This document shows, one piece after another, positions 8,231 to 15,584 of a stretch of 44,621 nt of DNA. The number at the start of each line of letters is the position of its first letter. Position 1 is the stretch's first letter. Under the pieces are notes generated by a model, which saw only the letters and a list, made by a program, of their open reading frames with translations, had not been told where the DNA came from and ran no database searches. Made by a program: the position numbers and the translations under genes. This stretch comes from Candidatus Ryanbacteria bacterium CG10_big_fil_rev_8_21_14_0_10_43_42 (lineage in GTDB: Bacteria > Patescibacteriota > Minisyncoccia > Ryanbacterales > 2-02-FULL-48-12): assembly GCA_002793915.1 (NCBI GenBank), contig PFEF01000010.1, positions 15,390 to 60,010 of the forward strand, read 5' to 3'.

Positions 8231-8782
8231 ATGGTTATGGAACAAAAACATCCAACAACAGTACCAAATGTAACGCTCAAGACGCGCGTACGGGACGAAT
8301 CTGTTCCCGGTGATAATCCGTTTCGTTGGCAGGACGTTACTACGGATGAGCTTTTTAAGGGAAAAAAGGTAGTGGTATTTTCGCTTCCGGGTGCGTTTAC
8401 ACCAACCTGTTCATCTACGCATTTGCCCGGATATGAAGCAAAGTACGACGAACTAAAAGCATTGGGAGTTGATGAAGTATATTGCCTAAGCGTGAATGAT
8501 GCCTTTGTTATGTATCAGTGGGGGAAGCATCAGAATGTGGAAAAGGTAAAACTTATCCCTGATGGTTCCGGTGATTTTACGCGCGGGATGAACATGATGG
8601 TTAAGAAAGACAACCTCGGTTTCGGGGAGCGTTCGTGGCGGTACAGCATGTATGTCGATGATGGAAACATTAAAAAAATGTTCATAGAGCCCGGTTTTAT
8701 GAATGACTGTCCGGACGATCCGTTTGAAGTGAGCGATGCGGATACTATGATTAAATATTTAAAAGAAGAAAAAGGCGCATAA
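8231..8782 (+). CDS. Peroxiredoxin, Prx5/AhpE-type thiol peroxidase
   Basis: The product has about 183 residues from the chosen ATG; 8237 is an equally good start. It contains the Prx5 active-site signature PGAFTPTCSSTHLPGY with the peroxidatic Cys at residue 60, followed by conserved KLIPDGSGDFTRGMNM and GERSWRYSMYV. The protein should reduce hydrogen or organic peroxides in the cytoplasm using a thiol partner; members of this family commonly use glutathione, glutaredoxin or thioredoxin. A glutaredoxin is encoded at 22180-22425. It is followed by a perfect terminator, so it appears monocistronic. Confidence 0.92.
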   Translation: MVMEQKHPTTVPNVTLKTRVRDESVPGDNPFRWQDVTTDELFKGKKVVVFSLPGAFTPTCSSTHLPGYEAKYDELKALGVDEVYCLSVNDAFVMYQWGKHQNVEKVKLIPDGSGDFTRGMNMMVKKDNLGFGERSWRYSMYVDDGNIKKMFIEPGFMNDCPDDPFEVSDADTMIKYLKEEKGA

Positions 8783-8783
8783 T

Positions 8784-8815
8784 AAAAAAGGAGCCGGTAT
8801 ACCGGCTCCTTTTTT
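8784..8815 (+). terminator. Bidirectional perfect-palindrome terminator
   Basis: GGAGCCGG/CCGGCTCC stem, flanked by six A and six T, centred near 8799. Its T-run runs almost directly into the -10 box of the next gene. Confidence 0.9.
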
Positions 8816-8820
8816 ATTGC

Positions 8821-8826
8821 TATGAT
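8821..8826 (+). promoter_or_regulatory. -10 box for leaderless transcription
   Basis: TATGAT lies exactly 6 bases before the ATG at 8833, with no room for a ribosome-binding site. Confidence 0.5.
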
Positions 8827-8832
8827 TGCCAT

Positions 8833-9006
8833 ATGGACGAAGAAACAAAACAAAAGATTGATGCAATCTATGCTTCCGTTGAAAAAACACGAAAGTATTT
8901 CCTTTGGACGCTCATTATAAGTCTTGTTTTGTTTGCACTGCCTCTTTTGGGGCTCGTTATCGTTTTACCGCGCGTATTAAGCACGCTTACGGGGGGATTG
9001 TTGTAA
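8833..9006 (+). CDS. Small single-TM protein (57 residues)
   Basis: This short gene encodes 57 residues starting MDEETKQKIDAIYASVEKT, then a hydrophobic segment (about 24-46, with WTLIISLVLFALPLLG) and a short tail ending GGLL. The amphipathic charged N-terminus followed by one membrane helix is a layout common among small CPR proteins near transport or pilus genes; I recognise no family. The start is supported by a TATGAT box exactly six bases upstream and by the upstream terminator, suggesting leaderless translation. The stop TAA is at 9004-9006. An overlapping longer frame on the same strand (8904-9143) is a shadow. Confidence 0.7.
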   Translation: MDEETKQKIDAIYASVEKTRKYFLWTLIISLVLFALPLLGLVIVLPRVLSTLTGGLL

Positions 9007-9008
9007 TG

Positions 9009-9037
9009 TTGATATATTTTTTAAAAGAGCGTATAAC
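9009..9037 (+). promoter_or_regulatory. Promoter of the 77-residue gene
   Basis: TTGATA (9009-9014) and TATAAC (9032-9037) with a 17-bp spacer. Confidence 0.6.
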
Positions 9038-9070
9038 GAAAGGAAGAATTCTGAAAAAGGAGGACCAGGT

Positions 9071-9304
9071 ATGCCTAAGTATGTGCTTCGGGATTTTCAG
9101 GAATATGCTCGCGGAAAGCTTCCTTCAAATACAAGGGAGTTAAAGTTGGAACACCTTTATTTTCTCGAAAAAATCAATCATATGGCGGTCCTCACATTCG
9201 ACAATTGCTCTTCGAGTGATCTTCCTGATATAGACAAGACGACACCTCTTTCGGAGGAGGAATGGGCCGCTCTTTGTATGGAGCTAGAAAGTATTATGCA
9301 ATAA
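9071..9304 (+). CDS. Hypothetical small acidic protein (77 residues)
   Basis: The product is soluble and acidic, with two cysteines (NCSSSDLPD and ALCMELES). I recognise no domain. A strong AAGGAGGA site (9057-9064) six bases before the ATG, a TTGATA-17-TATAAC promoter and a following terminator make this a self-contained transcription unit. It sits between a small membrane protein and cyclopropane-fatty-acid synthase, but nothing links it functionally to either. Confidence 0.75.
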   Translation: MPKYVLRDFQEYARGKLPSNTRELKLEHLYFLEKINHMAVLTFDNCSSSDLPDIDKTTPLSEEEWAALCMELESIMQ

Positions 9305-9309
9305 AATGT

Positions 9310-9333
9310 ATGTCACTTCATGTGGCATTTTTT
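9310..9333 (+). terminator. Terminator after the 77-residue gene
   Basis: ATGTCAC (9310-9316) pairs with GTGGCAT (9322-9328) around TTCAT, followed by a T-run. Confidence 0.65.
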
Positions 9334-9348
9334 GTGGGCGAGTAATAT

Positions 9349-9377
9349 TTGACGCATTGCATTTTTATTTGTATAGT
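9349..9377 (+). promoter_or_regulatory. Promoter of the cyclopropane-fatty-acid synthase gene
   Basis: TTGACG (9349-9354) and TATAGT (9372-9377) with a 17-bp spacer, followed by a leader and the ribosome-binding site AAGGAGA (9401-9407). Confidence 0.7.
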
Positions 9378-9417
9378 AGTGATGATTTTAACATCTTAAA
9401 AAGGAGAAGATACGACA

Positions 9418-10575
9418 ATGCCTGATATGCAGGAATATGGTATATTTCCGTTTCGTTCCACGGATGCTTATTTTACCAGAAAAGCATTTGAGGAATGTGG
9501 TGTCATAACTAACGGTCAAAATCCGTGGGATCCAACAATTAAGGACTCGCGTTTTTACCAGCGAATAAAAAGACACGGATCCGTGGGTTTGGGGGATTCA
9601 TATATGGAGAACTGGTGGGAGTGCGAAGATATAGCCGGAATGATAAAGCGATTGCTTGCGGGGGACATTCGAAAACACTTTGAGGGATTTCGAATATGGT
9701 GCATGTATTATCTGCCACAGCTTATTAATTGGAGTAGATGGCGGCCGTATGAAGTTGCTAATAGGCATTACAGTCTCGGAATAAAACTCTATGAGCTCAT
9801 GCTGGATAAACGTTTAGTGTATTCGTGCGGATATTGGGAAAACGCGACAACATTGAATGAAGCGCAGGAAGCAAAACTGGATCTCATTTGCCGAAAGCTG
9901 GATTTACGGAACGGACAAATATTGCTCGATATCGGCTGTGGCTGGGGATCGCTTATGGCATATGCCGCGGAACGCTATGATGCCATATGTGTAGGTTTGA
10001 CGGTATCAAAACCGCAAGCTTCCTATATTAATACCATTGCTAAAAGGAATAACCTTAGAATGATAGCGCATGTGGGGGATTGGTCTCATTTCAGTGGCGG
10101 ACGGTATGACGCCGTTGCTTCCATAGGTATGTTTGAACATGTCGGATGGAGGAATTATAGGAAATTTTTTCGGATCGTATCGGGCATACTTAAGCCCAAC
10201 GGACGTTTTCTTCTTCACACTATGGGGTCGGCAAAGACATTTCATACCGGGGATCCGTGGGTGCGAAAACGTATTTTTCCCAATAGCTCTCTTGGTTCTC
10301 GATGTCAGATTGAAAGAGCAAACGGTAACACCTTCTATATGAAGGATTGGCATACGTTTGATCAGGACTATTATCCGAAAACGCTTCGGACATGGTTTAA
10401 TCAGTTTTCCGCCAATTGGGATGAAATCAAAAAGGATGGTGGTTATGATGATGCGTTTTATCGCATGTGGGAGTTTTATCTGCTTTCATTCGCCGGGGCG
10501 TTTGAGGCGGAGAAAATCCTACTGTGGCAGATCTTATTTTCCAGGGAACAAGGGCATATAGAAGAAGTACGGTAG
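9418..10575 (+). CDS. cfa: Cyclopropane-fatty-acyl-phospholipid synthase
   Basis: The 385-residue length matches the classical enzyme (about 380). It transfers the methylene of S-adenosylmethionine onto cis double bonds of membrane phospholipid chains. Visible signatures are YELMLDKRLVYSCGYW (substrate-side motif, about 125-140), the SAM-binding LLDIGCGWGSL (169-179), EHVGWRNYRKFFR, and the C-terminal FAGAFEAEKILLWQILFSRE. An AAGGAGA site lies 10 bases before the ATG. The gene has its own TTGACG-17-TATAGT promoter and a terminator, so it is monocistronic. CPR bacteria generally lack fatty-acid synthesis, so an intact Cfa implies modification of lipids acquired from elsewhere; that last step is inference. 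Confidence 0.95.
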   Translation: MPDMQEYGIFPFRSTDAYFTRKAFEECGVITNGQNPWDPTIKDSRFYQRIKRHGSVGLGDSYMENWWECEDIAGMIKRLLAGDIRKHFEGFRIWCMYYLPQLINWSRWRPYEVANRHYSLGIKLYELMLDKRLVYSCGYWENATTLNEAQEAKLDLICRKLDLRNGQILLDIGCGWGSLMAYAAERYDAICVGLTVSKPQASYINTIAKRNNLRMIAHVGDWSHFSGGRYDAVASIGMFEHVGWRNYRKFFRIVSGILKPNGRFLLHTMGSAKTFHTGDPWVRKRIFPNSSLGSRCQIERANGNTFYMKDWHTFDQDYYPKTLRTWFNQFSANWDEIKKDGGYDDAFYRMWEFYLLSFAGAFEAEKILLWQILFSREQGHIEEVR

Positions 10576-10605
10576 ATTTTTGGCTTGTATAGTGCAAGCT
10601 TTACC

Positions 10606-10628
10606 AAAGGACCATAAGGTCCTTTTTT
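10606..10628 (+). terminator. Terminator after cfa
   Basis: AAAGGACC (10606-10613) pairs with GGTCCTTT (10618-10625) around ATAA, followed by further T. Confidence 0.85.
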
Positions 10629-10691
10629 ATTATGGGCATTATCGATATTGGAAAGTGAGACCTCCTAATATTGATAGTAAAATACATATGG

Positions 10692-10697
10692 TACAAT
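10692..10697 (+). promoter_or_regulatory. Extended -10 element of the helicase gene
   Basis: TACAAT preceded by TGG gives a TGn-extended -10. A TTGATA at 10671-10676 is 15 bp upstream. In-frame ATGs at 10671 and 10701 fall in or too near the promoter, so the start is placed at 10707. Confidence 0.55.
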
Positions 10698-10706
10698 ACG
10701 ATGACT

Positions 10707-12377
10707 ATGAATCAGCAAACGGCGCTTGCCATATTAAAGACGGGACGCAATGTATACCTTACCGGAGCCGCGGGAAGCGGTAAAACGTATGCTCTTAATA
10801 GCTATATTACCTACTTAAAAGAGCGTGGCGTGTCCGTTGCGATTACGGCATCCACCGGCATTGCGGCAACACACTTGGGCGGCAGTACCATTCATTCATG
10901 GGCGGGTATCGGTATTCGTGATTTTTTAAGTGCACGGGATATTGATGACATAACGCAAAAAGAACATGTTGTAAAGCGCATGCAGAGTGTGCGCGTACTT
11001 GTTATAGACGAAGTATCCATGTTGCCGGCGGGTGTTTTGGATATGGTGGATCAGGTATGCAGGGCGGTAAAACGCTCGGATATGCCATTTGGAGGTATGC
11101 AGGTGGTTCTTTCGGGAGATTTTTTCCAACTGCCTCCTATTACGCGCGGCAATGAACCGGTACGGTTTGCATACGCATCGGACGCATGGAAGGGTATGAA
11201 TATTCGCGTATGCTATTTGGGCGAACAATTTCGACAGGATGACGAGACGCTTCTTCGCATATTGCATGAAATACGCGACGGAAAAGTATCGGAGGAATCG
11301 CGCGATATACTTATAGAATGCAAAGAACGCACGCTTGATAATGGCATGACGCCCACGCGGCTTTTTACGCATAACGTGGATGTTGACGCACTCAACGATA
11401 AAGAGCTTTGTGATCTTTCCGGTTCGGAAAAATCGTATGAAATGAAAACAACCGGACGTGCTCCGCTTGTTGCATCACTGGAAAAAAGCGTATTAGCGCC
11501 CCGAACTCTTCGTTTAAAAAAGAACGCGAAAGTCATGTTTGTGAAAAATAATTTTGAGGAAGGATACGTAAATGGAACATTGGGTGTCGTGGAAGATATT
11601 CGCGGGGATGTTCCGGTTGTGCGCACATTTAGCGGAAAAAAAATATGGGTACATCCGGCGGAGTGGGCTATTGAAGAGGACGGTAAGATGCGTGCACGGA
11701 TTGAACAACTGCCAATTCGTCTTGCATGGGCCATTACCATCCATAAAAGCCAGGGGATGAGTATGGATGCCGCGGAAATAGATCTTTCCCGATCATTTGT
11801 GGAAGGGCAGGGATATGTTGCGCTTTCACGGCTTCGGTCTTTGCAGGGCCTTATCTTGACGGGACTTAATGCCATGGCATTTCGGGTACATGCGGACGTG
11901 GCGCGGGTAGATGCGATTCTTAAAAAAGAATCAAAAAAATGGGAGGAAATGTTTTTGGGATTAAGCGATAGGGAAATATGTGCAATGCAGGATAATTTTA
12001 TAAAAATATCCGGCGGCACACTCGATTCGAAAGATATTGCGGCGAATAAAGAAAAGGTTTTGGAAGAAAAAAAACCCAAGAAAGAAAAGCAGTCCACATA
12101 TGAAAAAACCCGTATTCTCATGGAGAAAGGATTATCTCTTTCCGAAATTGCCGGAGAGCGTGGTATGGCAATAGGAACTATTATTACTCACCTGGAGAAA
12201 TTAAAAGAGAAAAAAGTACCCGTTAATTTTGAGCAATTTAAGCCAAAAGATGAGAGCTTTGAAAAAATTGCCGCGGCATTCGCGGGTGTGGAAGATAATA
12301 AGTTGGGTCCGGTTTTTGGTAAACTCCGCGGAAAGTATTCGTATGAGACTATTCGGCTTGCCCGTCTCTTTCTTTAG
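10707..12377 (+). CDS. Pif1/RecD2-like superfamily 1 DNA helicase with C-terminal winged-helix (HTH_40-like) tail
   Basis: The product has 556 residues from the ATG at 10707. The helicase core shows Walker A GAAGSGKT (20-27), motif Ia ITASTGIAATHLGG, Walker B VLVIDEVSML, motif III VVLSGDFFQLPP, and the C-terminal motifs AWAITIHKSQGMSMD and EGQGYVALSRLRS of Pif1-type 5'-3' helicases. After a charged linker (about 435-468), residues about 470-550 contain a helix-turn-helix (TRILMEKGLSLSEIAGERGMAIGTIITHLEKL) like the HTH_40 domain found at RecQ C-termini. The likely role is unwinding of G4, R-loop or stalled-fork DNA. It is preceded by an extended -10 and followed by a large inverted-repeat element. 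Confidence 0.9.
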   Translation: MNQQTALAILKTGRNVYLTGAAGSGKTYALNSYITYLKERGVSVAITASTGIAATHLGGSTIHSWAGIGIRDFLSARDIDDITQKEHVVKRMQSVRVLVIDEVSMLPAGVLDMVDQVCRAVKRSDMPFGGMQVVLSGDFFQLPPITRGNEPVRFAYASDAWKGMNIRVCYLGEQFRQDDETLLRILHEIRDGKVSEESRDILIECKERTLDNGMTPTRLFTHNVDVDALNDKELCDLSGSEKSYEMKTTGRAPLVASLEKSVLAPRTLRLKKNAKVMFVKNNFEEGYVNGTLGVVEDIRGDVPVVRTFSGKKIWVHPAEWAIEEDGKMRARIEQLPIRLAWAITIHKSQGMSMDAAEIDLSRSFVEGQGYVALSRLRSLQGLILTGLNAMAFRVHADVARVDAILKKESKKWEEMFLGLSDREICAMQDNFIKISGGTLDSKDIAANKEKVLEEKKPKKEKQSTYEKTRILMEKGLSLSEIAGERGMAIGTIITHLEKLKEKKVPVNFEQFKPKDESFEKIAAAFAGVEDNKLGPVFGKLRGKYSYETIRLARLFL

Positions 12378-12503
12378 TAAAACCTCCGTGTTCGGCATAT
12401 TTCTGCGTTACGGGGCCCCGCTCGTTCCTCCGCCGTATGTTTAAATACGTCTCCGTCACTCGCTTCCCCGTGCCTTGAACTGCACTCAAACACGAAGGTT
12501 TTA
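12378..12503. repeat. GC-rich composite inverted-repeat element, possibly a terminator or island boundary
   Basis: A 15-base arm TAAAACCTCCGTGTT (12378-12392) begins directly after the helicase stop and is matched, with one mismatch, by the complementary arm at 12489-12503. The 96 bases between are GC-rich and contain nested complements (ACGGGG near 12410 with CCCCGT near 12466; CGTAT/ATACG around GTTTAA). The right arm ends in TTTTATTAATTT, so it could terminate transcription. It sits exactly at the left edge of the AT-rich accessory island. No ORF is supported in it. Confidence 0.6.
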
Positions 12504-12569
12504 TTAATTTAAACTTTTTGGTAAGTATACCTTGTTTGTAAGTAGGGGATTTTTCGATATATTATGGGT

Positions 12570-13121
12570 ATGAGCAACTTTTTCCAATATCAAACATTCA
12601 AAGAATCTGCCATGAACTTATTTGAGCAGATTTTGGTTGGTTTTAATAATGGAGAGTGGGGTTTTCTTTTTCTGTATTTTTTCGTAATTGTACTTTTGTT
12701 TGTAATTACTCCTACTGTAGGCGTTATTACTATTGTAAAGTTTTTCCAATCTGGGAAAAAACTTAAAATAGAACCTATTTGGAAAAGTAGAAGTGGAAAA
12801 CCGATGGTTATATTAAGTGTTTCTAATGTTGGTGCAAAAGGAGTATATCTAGAATATTATGGATTTACAAAATGGAATGGTGAAAAGGTTAAAGAACCAG
12901 TTACTCATGTAGAGCTATATAAAAAATTTGAACCAAATGATGCAAGGAAACAATTATCTTTCTATAGTGATATAGAAGGAAAGCCGTTAGAATTGAACAT
13001 GAATGATATATATTACTTTTACGTTACAACATCTGTTGATGATATTTTTAAGAAATATAACAAACCGCCAATAATTAGAGGTATTGTTTGGTGTTATAAG
13101 CGGTTAAAACTTATTCCTTGA
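12570..13121 (+). CDS. Single-pass membrane protein with C-terminal beta-rich domain, accessory island gene A
   Basis: The product has 183 residues: a short N-terminus, one long hydrophobic segment (about 32-58) and a soluble domain whose strands (IEPIWKSRSGKPMVILSVSNVGAKGVYLEYYGF) look like an immunoglobulin-like beta-sandwich. I recognise no named family. The ATG at 12570 is six bases after a TATATT and is preferred to the in-frame ATG at 12564, which lies within the -10 area. Base composition is clearly more AT-rich than the neighbours, with many AGA and TTT codons. It stands 34 bp upstream of the ImmA/IrrE gene and is probably part of the same acquired module. Confidence 0.7.
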   Translation: MSNFFQYQTFKESAMNLFEQILVGFNNGEWGFLFLYFFVIVLLFVITPTVGVITIVKFFQSGKKLKIEPIWKSRSGKPMVILSVSNVGAKGVYLEYYGFTKWNGEKVKEPVTHVELYKKFEPNDARKQLSFYSDIEGKPLELNMNDIYYFYVTTSVDDIFKKYNKPPIIRGIVWCYKRLKLIP

Positions 13122-13129
13122 AAAGGTAA

Positions 13130-13135
13130 TATAAT
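13130..13135 (+). promoter_or_regulatory. -10 element upstream of the ImmA/IrrE gene
   Basis: A consensus TATAAT lies 20 bases before the ATG at 13156; TTGAAA at 13118-13123 is too close to be a normal -35. It may give the protease gene its own transcript. Confidence 0.4.
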
Positions 13136-13155
13136 TACTGTTGAATATAAATATT

Positions 13156-13653
13156 ATGACGATTGCAAACTATAAAAAGGCAGAAAAATATTCTTCTGAG
13201 GTACTCAAGGAGAATTTTGTGCTTTCTCCACCAGTTAATATAAAAGAACTTGCTAAAAATTATGGATTGGAAGTAATTGAATTTGATTTTGGAGAAGAGG
13301 CAAATAATATATCTGGTTTTATAGATATAGAAAAAAAGAAAATATATGTAAATAGTAACGATTCGGAAAATCGTAAAACATTTACTGTTGCACATGAGTT
13401 GGGGCACTGGTTACTTCATAGAGAAAAATTAGATACAAACCCTGATTATGCAATTCTTTATAGACAACCACTTGGTAAAGCAAATAAAGATCCGATAGAA
13501 GCTGAAGCAAATTTCTTTGCAGCGACATTACTTGTCCCTAAAGAATTGCTTGATAAGGAAGAAAATAAAGACCCTACTTATCTAGCAGGGCGTTTTAAAG
13601 TATCAGAGGAAGTTATTGGGTACAGATTGGAAGATACGAAAAAGAAAATATGA
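13156..13653 (+). CDS. ImmA/IrrE-family metallo-endopeptidase, accessory island gene B
   Basis: The product has 165 residues. The zinc site is clear: FTVAHELGHWLLHRE with HELGH at 80-84, followed by IEAEANFFAATLLVPKELL, which supplies the third glutamate (116 or 118) in the pattern usual for this family. The N-terminal part (NIKELAKNYGLEV) matches the usual lead-in helix. ImmA-type proteases cleave repressors of mobile elements and IrrE/PprI-type proteases cleave stress repressors; partners usually carry an Xre-type HTH. None is encoded here: the neighbours are membrane proteins. Its TGA overlaps the next ATG (ATGA at 13650-13653). The DNA is AT-rich compared with the flanking core genes. Confidence 0.9.
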   Translation: MTIANYKKAEKYSSEVLKENFVLSPPVNIKELAKNYGLEVIEFDFGEEANNISGFIDIEKKKIYVNSNDSENRKTFTVAHELGHWLLHREKLDTNPDYAILYRQPLGKANKDPIEAEANFFAATLLVPKELLDKEENKDPTYLAGRFKVSEEVIGYRLEDTKKKI

Positions 13654-13949
13654 GTGAGTATGATACAGTCAAAAAAATTCTTGAGAACAGAAAAAATCAG
13701 GTGCGAATTCAAGGTTTTGAGGAGTTTTTTAAACTTCGTAAAGAATGGGCTAGAGGAATATTGGGACTTTTGTGGGTATTAGTTATATTCCAAATTATTA
13801 CTACCTACTTAATAGGCTTTGGTAAGGTTGATTTTCAAAATTATAGAGTATTCCTTTATATTGTCATTGGGGAAAGTTTTGGTCAAATTATAGGATTAGC
13901 CACCATAATTGTTTGGTTCTTTTTTAAAGGGAAGAGTAATAAAAAATGA
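13650..13949 (+). CDS. Small two-TM membrane protein, accessory island gene C
   Basis: The product has 99 residues. A charged amphipathic N-terminus (SEYDTVKKILENRKNQVRI...) leads into TM1 (about 36-57) and TM2 (about 68-92), ending in a basic tail. There is no recognised family. The start codon overlaps the protease stop (ATGA), which implies tight translational coupling and perhaps a direct partnership. A membrane-embedded partner or substrate of the protease is an inference from this arrangement only. Confidence 0.8.
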   Translation: MSEYDTVKKILENRKNQVRIQGFEEFFKLRKEWARGILGLLWVLVIFQIITTYLIGFGKVDFQNYRVFLYIVIGESFGQIIGLATIIVWFFFKGKSNKK

Positions 13950-14053
13950 AAAAAGATAATACAACGGCAGACAAGGGATTTTTCCACACCCTACTCAATA
14001 AAGCAATAGGTGATGTTAAATCCGTTCCAACAACACCTCAAAAATTGGAATGA
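13946..14053 (+). CDS. 35-residue peptide, accessory island gene D
   Basis: A short frame starts at an ATGA overlap with gene C and encodes MKKDNTTADKGFFHTLLNKA followed by a short Pro/Thr-rich tail, ending at TGA 14051-14053. There is no membrane segment. The identical ATGA coupling at two successive junctions argues it is translated. Tiny, charged C-terminal cistrons are common in small selfish or toxin-antitoxin-like modules, but no family is recognised and it could be a decayed remnant. Confidence 0.5.
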   Translation: MKKDNTTADKGFFHTLLNKAIGDVKSVPTTPQKLE

Positions 14054-14112
14054 AAGCGGTGGCGTAATAGGACACAGCGGGATTGGTTGAATTTTGTTGG
14101 GGTGTGTATAGT

Positions 14113-14140
14113 ATCCTTCTTTATGTATGAAGGATTTTTT
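14113..14140 (+). terminator. Terminator at the right edge of the accessory island
   Basis: ATCCTTC (14113-14119) pairs with GAAGGAT (14129-14135), followed by TTTTT. Confidence 0.85.
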
Positions 14141-14205
14141 ATATACAGAAGAGAATTACGAGCGGTGTTTTTGTTGTGTGGGGTGAAATGTGCTAGTAAT
14201 ACTAC

Positions 14206-15192
14206 ATGGCATTTGTTGATGAAATAGACATATATGCGCGTGCGGGCGACGGTGGAAACGGCGTTGTTCGGTGGCGCCGGATGCGGAACATAGAATTTGG
14301 CGGGCCGTCCGGCGGGGATGGCGGACGCGGAGGGGCAGTGTACCTTCGCGCTGTTCGGGACGTGCATTTGCTTTCCAAGTATCGTGTGAAGAAAGAATTT
14401 ATTGCAAAGCGCGGACAGGATGGAGGAAGTGATTCTCTGGAAGGAAAAAACGGAGAAGATTTATATATTGATCTTCCCATAGGATCCGTTGTCACTAATG
14501 TGGAAACACAAAAAAATATTTCCCTTTTACACGAAGGAGAGGAAGTGCTTTTACTGGAGGGAGGGAACGGCGGACGCGGAAATGAATCATTTAAAAGCTC
14601 GCGTAACCAACGGCCGCGCCAGGCAACGCGGGGACGTGCGGGAGAAGAAGGATTTTATCATATTGAACTTGAGCTTATTGCCGATATCGGCCTCATAGGG
14701 CTTCCCAATGCCGGGAAAACAAGTTTGCTGAATGAATTTACAAATGCGCATGCAAAGGTGGGCGCATATCCGTTTACCACATTGGAGCCTAATTTGGGAG
14801 AATGTTATGGATATATTATTGCCGATGTTCCCGGACTAATAGAAGGTGCGGCGGAGGGACGCGGACTGGGACATAAATTTTTACGGCATGTAAAGCGTCT
14901 TTCCGTTTTGGTACATTTAATTTCTCTTGAAAATAAGGATCCGGTAAAGACCTATGCAACCGTACGCAATGAACTTGCAGAATATGATAGCGATCTTTTA
15001 AAAAAGAAAGAAATTATTGTTCTTACAAAAACGGATATATTATCGGATAGAAAAGAAGTAGAAAAAATTATGACAAAAATGAAAAAAATCTCGCCGCTCG
15101 TGTACACCGTATCCGTTTATGATGATGCATCGCTTAAAGCGCTTAATGACATTCTCTTGCAGGAAGTAAAAACAGCTATTGACGCTAGTTAG
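14206..15192 (+). CDS. obg: Obg-family GTPase (ribosome assembly / stress GTPase)
   Basis: The product has 328 residues. It has the glycine-rich Obg fold (about 1-155, with DGGNGVVRWRRMRNIEFGGPSGGDGGRGG) and the GTPase domain: G1 GLPNAGKTS (165-173), switch YPFTTLEPNLG, G3 ADVPGLIEGAAEGRGLGH and G4 LTKTD. The C-terminal OCT extension found in many Obg proteins is absent. Obg acts in large-subunit maturation and growth control. The ATG lies 6-8 bases after a TGC-TAGTAAT extended -10-like box, with no ribosome-binding site, suggesting a leaderless transcript. It is the first core gene after the accessory island. Confidence 0.95.
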   Translation: MAFVDEIDIYARAGDGGNGVVRWRRMRNIEFGGPSGGDGGRGGAVYLRAVRDVHLLSKYRVKKEFIAKRGQDGGSDSLEGKNGEDLYIDLPIGSVVTNVETQKNISLLHEGEEVLLLEGGNGGRGNESFKSSRNQRPRQATRGRAGEEGFYHIELELIADIGLIGLPNAGKTSLLNEFTNAHAKVGAYPFTTLEPNLGECYGYIIADVPGLIEGAAEGRGLGHKFLRHVKRLSVLVHLISLENKDPVKTYATVRNELAEYDSDLLKKKEIIVLTKTDILSDRKEVEKIMTKMKKISPLVYTVSVYDDASLKALNDILLQEVKTAIDAS

Positions 15193-15236
15193 TGAATATA
15201 TATAGTTAAGAAAGATTGTTCGGAAAGGATATTCCT

Positions 15237-15401
15237 ATGGCAAGAGGAGTTTGTTGTAAATGCAAGAGGGTGTTTAAGCTCGTGAAGGGAGAAAGGGGAT
15301 TTGATGTTATTCCCGTTCATTCGGAAGAGTTTAACAAGGGGAATTGCCGAGGCAGTTTAGTTGTGCCTACGAAGGTTCTTTACGGAAATGAGGAAAAATA
15401 A
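15237..15401 (+). CDS. Small Cys-containing protein (54 residues)
   Basis: The sequence opens MARGVCCKCKRVFKLVKGER and has four cysteines in all (6, 7, 9 and 37) plus a histidine (VIPVH), which could form a small zinc site. There is no recognised family. I choose the ATG at 15237 because GAAAGGA (15223-15229) lies 7 bases upstream; a TTG at 15216 would add seven residues. It lies 44 bp after obg and is followed by a hairpin. Confidence 0.6.
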   Translation: MARGVCCKCKRVFKLVKGERGFDVIPVHSEEFNKGNCRGSLVVPTKVLYGNEEK

Positions 15402-15422
15402 GATGGAATATGTAGGGCGACT

Positions 15423-15456
15423 ATGCCTCCCGATTATACGTATATATGGGAGGCAT
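15423..15456 (+). terminator. Hairpin after the small Cys protein
   Basis: ATGCCTCCC (15423-15431) pairs with GGGAGGCAT (15448-15456) around a 16-nt loop. The T-run is weak (TATAAT follows), so it may be a weak terminator whose 3' flank doubles as a -10 box. Confidence 0.45.
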
Positions 15457-15584
15457 TATAATGTTTGTGAAAGAAACGCAACATGCGATATAATGGCAAT
15501 GTGGGGAGTTGTATGATATGTGTGGCTCCGTTAAAACAATGTGTCGGAGAAAACGTGGAAAATATTAGATTAATACTATCGTTC

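Noticed and set aside
8904-9143. 79-residue frame overlapping two small genes
   Set aside because: It overlaps the 57-residue membrane protein and the promoter and start of the 77-residue gene, both better supported.
10580-10783. 67-residue frame between cfa and the helicase
   Set aside because: It runs through the cfa terminator and into the helicase coding sequence in another phase.
11213-12121. 302-residue open frame on the minus strand
   Set aside because: It is antisense to well-conserved helicase motifs and encodes a Ser/Arg-rich sequence without any domain; a composition shadow.
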